Below, in pieces: positions 4,414 to 6,247 of a stretch of 6,247 bases of DNA. The position numbers and the translations under genes are program-made. The stretch comes from CAYZRJ01 sp964480825 (GTDB lineage: Bacteria; Patescibacteriota; WWE3; UBA101185; UBA10185). Where the stretch lies: contig CAYZRJ010000035.1 in NCBI GenBank assembly GCA_964480825.1, positions 1 to 6,247 on the forward strand, read 5' to 3'. The notes under the pieces were generated by a model that was not told where the DNA came from, did no database searches, and saw nothing but the letters and a program-made list of their open reading frames with translations. Position 1 is the first letter of the stretch, and each line of letters begins with the position of its first letter.

Positions 4414-6247
4414 TAAAACTCGCATTCCGTACCTTCAAGGTTTTGACCCATTTTCCCAAAGTATTTATTTTTATAATCTGTTCTTTTGTTGTTTCATAAT
4501 TTCCCGCCGCGTCACCGCTTCTATAACTGAACTTAACAATTCCTTCTTTCTCAATTTTAAATGGAGTAAAGTATTTTTCCCACCTGTCATCACCAAGAGA
4601 GTAGAAGATCGTATTTAAATCTATATCGACCGATGAAAGCGTAATCGTTGGAAATTCGATGTACCAGTTGTCTAACGTATTACCCGTGATTTCGAGTTTT
4701 GTTGTAGAGGATACCGCGTCTATCGCTGTAGCAAACACCGCAAATTGGCTTAAATGATCGGTTTCGGCTGTAATGGTCTTGGTTGTTAAATCAAGAGAAG
4801 TGTTAAGAGCTTCCCAAATCTTTTGCGTTGAATTGTAGTAATAAAGTTTTAAACTTTTGGTTTGTACATTTGATAGGTCGGATAACGATACATCTACGGA
4901 GATTTGTATTTTTCCACCAAGATCTGTAATTTTATTTTTTAGTGTGTCGTACATTTCAAGCAGAAACGAAGTGTTAGGCACGTATTTGAGTAATGCCGGA
5001 GCTCGTGGAGTACCGTATGATTTGTAACTAAAGTTATATGGCACAAGCGATATAACATCGTTTAATTTAAATTTCTTGTTTTCAAACGTAACTTCGCCTT
5101 CATTCAGTGTGACCAGTTTATCTAATTGTGGAATATCTACATTCCATAAATACTTGCTTTTTTGACCTGTGTGTTCCCCAAAAGTATCGGTCCAATAATA
5201 ACCGTTCCAGGGATCTTTAAAATCTGTGTTTAGCCAACCAAAGGGATCGACTCTATTGCTTGGAAAGTCGCCGGAATTTTGTACCTCAAAATGTAGGTGC
5301 GGACCGGACGTGTTACCGGTGAGACCAACCTTTCCGATTACATCGCCGACAAACACCGGAACTTTTTCCGAGGTGGTAATCAGCTTATCTTTTTGAAGAT
5401 GCATGTATATCGTTTGATAATCGTTAAGGTGGTCTATTTTTATCGAATACCCGCACGCACTGCAATTATAAAATTCTGCCATACCGCTGGCGGGTGCTTT
5501 TATTTCGGTTCCATAAGGTAAAGCAAAATCTGTTCCGCTGTGAGAAGAATAATAAAGCTCGGGTTCGGCGGCCTCTTTGCCTAAGAAATTTAACGTTGTT
5601 TCTTTCGTTCCGGCCGGTTCTTTGTACGCAGAATAGCCCAGAAGCGGGTATTTGTGGTCGAAAAAAGAGTAAATTTTGTCGAACAGTTCCGTGTCTTTTT
5701 GTGTTTCCCAAGGCGTGTTTAAAAATTTGAAAGTTTCGATTGGTGAAACCGGTATTTCCATTTTATACAAACCAGCTCCGGATACCGATGCTGCCAAAAA
5801 ACTTGGTTGTGAATATATCCAGTTTATATTTGTGACCAATACATTGGACGAGAGAGTATTTAAGTTTGTGTTAGACCAAGTCTGCCCATAGTCTGAACTT
5901 TTATAAATTGAATTAAGCTTACCCGCATAAAGTATGTCGTTATAAAAAACAAGACCGCCAACGCGGGTTGCGCCAAAGTCAGCTAATTTTACCCAAGTTA
6001 CTCCGTAATCCTGCGATAAATAAATTCCATCGTTGTCGTGAGTACCGACGAATATTTTATCCTGAACAAAAAGGACGTGTCGCACTTGTTTTCCCGCGAG
6101 AGGCAATATTTCTTGCCACGTTTCACCATGATTCGAGGATTTGTAGGTTTTTCCGGCGGTTCCCGCAATAGTGGTAGTCCCGTTTGATTCTACGGTTAAA
6201 AACGTAGGCCCAAAAAATCCCGTACCAACCTTTTGAATAAACGTTTG
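4403..6247 (-). CDS. Surface protein with Asp-box repeats, M23 peptidase domain and OmpL47-like C-terminus; N-terminus beyond window
   Basis: 614 residues are visible; the frame is open to position 6247, so the true start lies further right. In visible numbering: three Asp-box (BNR) motifs, SSNHGETW (37-44), SQDYGVTW (78-85) and SSDYGQTW (117-124), spaced about 40 residues as in beta-propeller blades. Next is an M23 (LytM/lysostaphin-type) domain at about 230-340 with all zinc and catalytic residues: HSGTD (His236, Asp240), YMHL (His283) and GPHLHFE (His317, His319). A beta-rich stretch ends DHLSQFAVF (about 497-505), and a final domain (about 540-600), FYSLGDDRWEKYFTPF and YRSGDAAGN, resembles OmpL47-type repeats. 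M23 enzymes cleave peptidoglycan peptide bridges, so it probably acts on the cell wall, its own or a host's. No C-terminal anchor is seen. A start at TTG 6106 would split the first propeller repeats and is unlikely. Confidence 0.92.
   Translation of the reverse strand, partial: QTFIQKVGTGFFGPTFLTVESNGTTTIAGTAGKTYKSSNHGETWQEILPLAGKQVRHVLFVQDKIFVGTHDNDGIYLSQDYGVTWVKLADFGATRVGGLVFYNDILYAGKLNSIYKSSDYGQTWSNTNLNTLSSNVLVTNINWIYSQPSFLAASVSGAGLYKMEIPVSPIETFKFLNTPWETQKDTELFDKIYSFFDHKYPLLGYSAYKEPAGTKETTLNFLGKEAAEPELYYSSHSGTDFALPYGTEIKAPASGMAEFYNCSACGYSIKIDHLNDYQTIYMHLQKDKLITTSEKVPVFVGDVIGKVGLTGNTSGPHLHFEVQNSGDFPSNRVDPFGWLNTDFKDPWNGYYWTDTFGEHTGQKSKYLWNVDIPQLDKLVTLNEGEVTFENKKFKLNDVISLVPYNFSYKSYGTPRAPALLKYVPNTSFLLEMYDTLKNKITDLGGKIQISVDVSLSDLSNVQTKSLKLYYYNSTQKIWEALNTSLDLTTKTITAETDHLSQFAVFATAIDAVSSTTKLEITGNTLDNWYIEFPTITLSSVDIDLNTIFYSLGDDRWEKYFTPFKIEKEGIVKFSYRSGDAAGNYETTKEQIIKINTLGKWVKTLKVRNASFTIE

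Noticed and set aside
5466..6106. Idea that the M23 protein starts at TTG 6106
   Set aside because: The frame continues without a stop to the window edge and encodes another Asp-box (SSNHGETW) upstream of that TTG.
5297..6171. Several frames of about 70-80 codons overlapping the M23 gene on both strands
   Set aside because: The M23/Asp-box frame is strongly supported by motifs across this stretch; the others have no recognisable content.

Overview
The window looks like a piece of an AT-rich bacterial chromosome, probably from a Candidate Phyla Radiation (Patescibacteria, perhaps Microgenomates-like) genome. This is inferred from the mix of a WbaZ-like GT4 glycosyltransferase, pilin-like and single-pass small membrane proteins of unknown function, a surface M23 peptidase with Asp-box repeats, and compact, overlapping gene ends. 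No marker in the window proves the lineage. TGA serves as a stop for the glycosyltransferase and for the pilin-like gene, so nothing points to a UGA-recoded code. No RNA gene, CRISPR array, transposase or integrase was seen.

Layout from left to right. (1) Positions 1-1487, minus strand: a GT4 glycosyltransferase followed by the N-terminal 113 residues of a MutM/Fpg DNA glycosylase, which starts at a GTG inside the glycosyltransferase's last codons and leaves the window at its left edge. (2) Positions 1488-1549: a 62-base divergent promoter region with a perfect 10-base palindrome. (3) Positions 1550-2589, plus strand: a two-gene unit, a prepilin-like secreted protein and a HEPN-type protein with an Rx4H motif, joined by an ATGA stop/start overlap. 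(4) Positions 2611-2832, minus strand: a 73-residue single-pass membrane protein. (5) Positions 2833-2996: a dense regulatory region with a minus-strand promoter, an extended -10 promoter, a 32-codon leader-like reading frame, a second consensus-like promoter and a Shine-Dalgarno site. (6) Positions 2997-3278: a 93-residue orphan protein with its own intrinsic terminator. (7) Positions 3346-4413, plus strand: mnmA, tRNA 2-thiouridylase. (8) Positions 4403-6247, minus strand: a large surface protein (Asp-box repeats, M23 peptidase, OmpL47-like C-terminus) whose tail overlaps mnmA by 11 bases and whose N-terminus lies beyond the right edge.

Two observations stand out. First, four genes (glycosyltransferase, pilin-like, 73-residue membrane protein, mnmA) have a -10-like hexamer exactly six bases before the start codon, so the expected transcription start is the first base of the start codon: leaderless mRNAs appear to be usual here. 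The 93-residue orphan is the exception, with a classical promoter, leader and Shine-Dalgarno. Second, the promoter and first codons of mnmA are duplicated (29 of 32 bases identical, exactly 460 bases apart) on either side of that orphan gene, which also has a higher GC content. This looks like an insertion or duplication that brought in, or was accompanied by, the orphan cassette.

The genes do not form one pathway. They are housekeeping functions (tRNA thiolation, oxidised-base repair) mixed with cell-envelope functions (glycosyl transfer, secreted pilin-like protein, peptidoglycan-active surface protein) and a possible HEPN ribonuclease.
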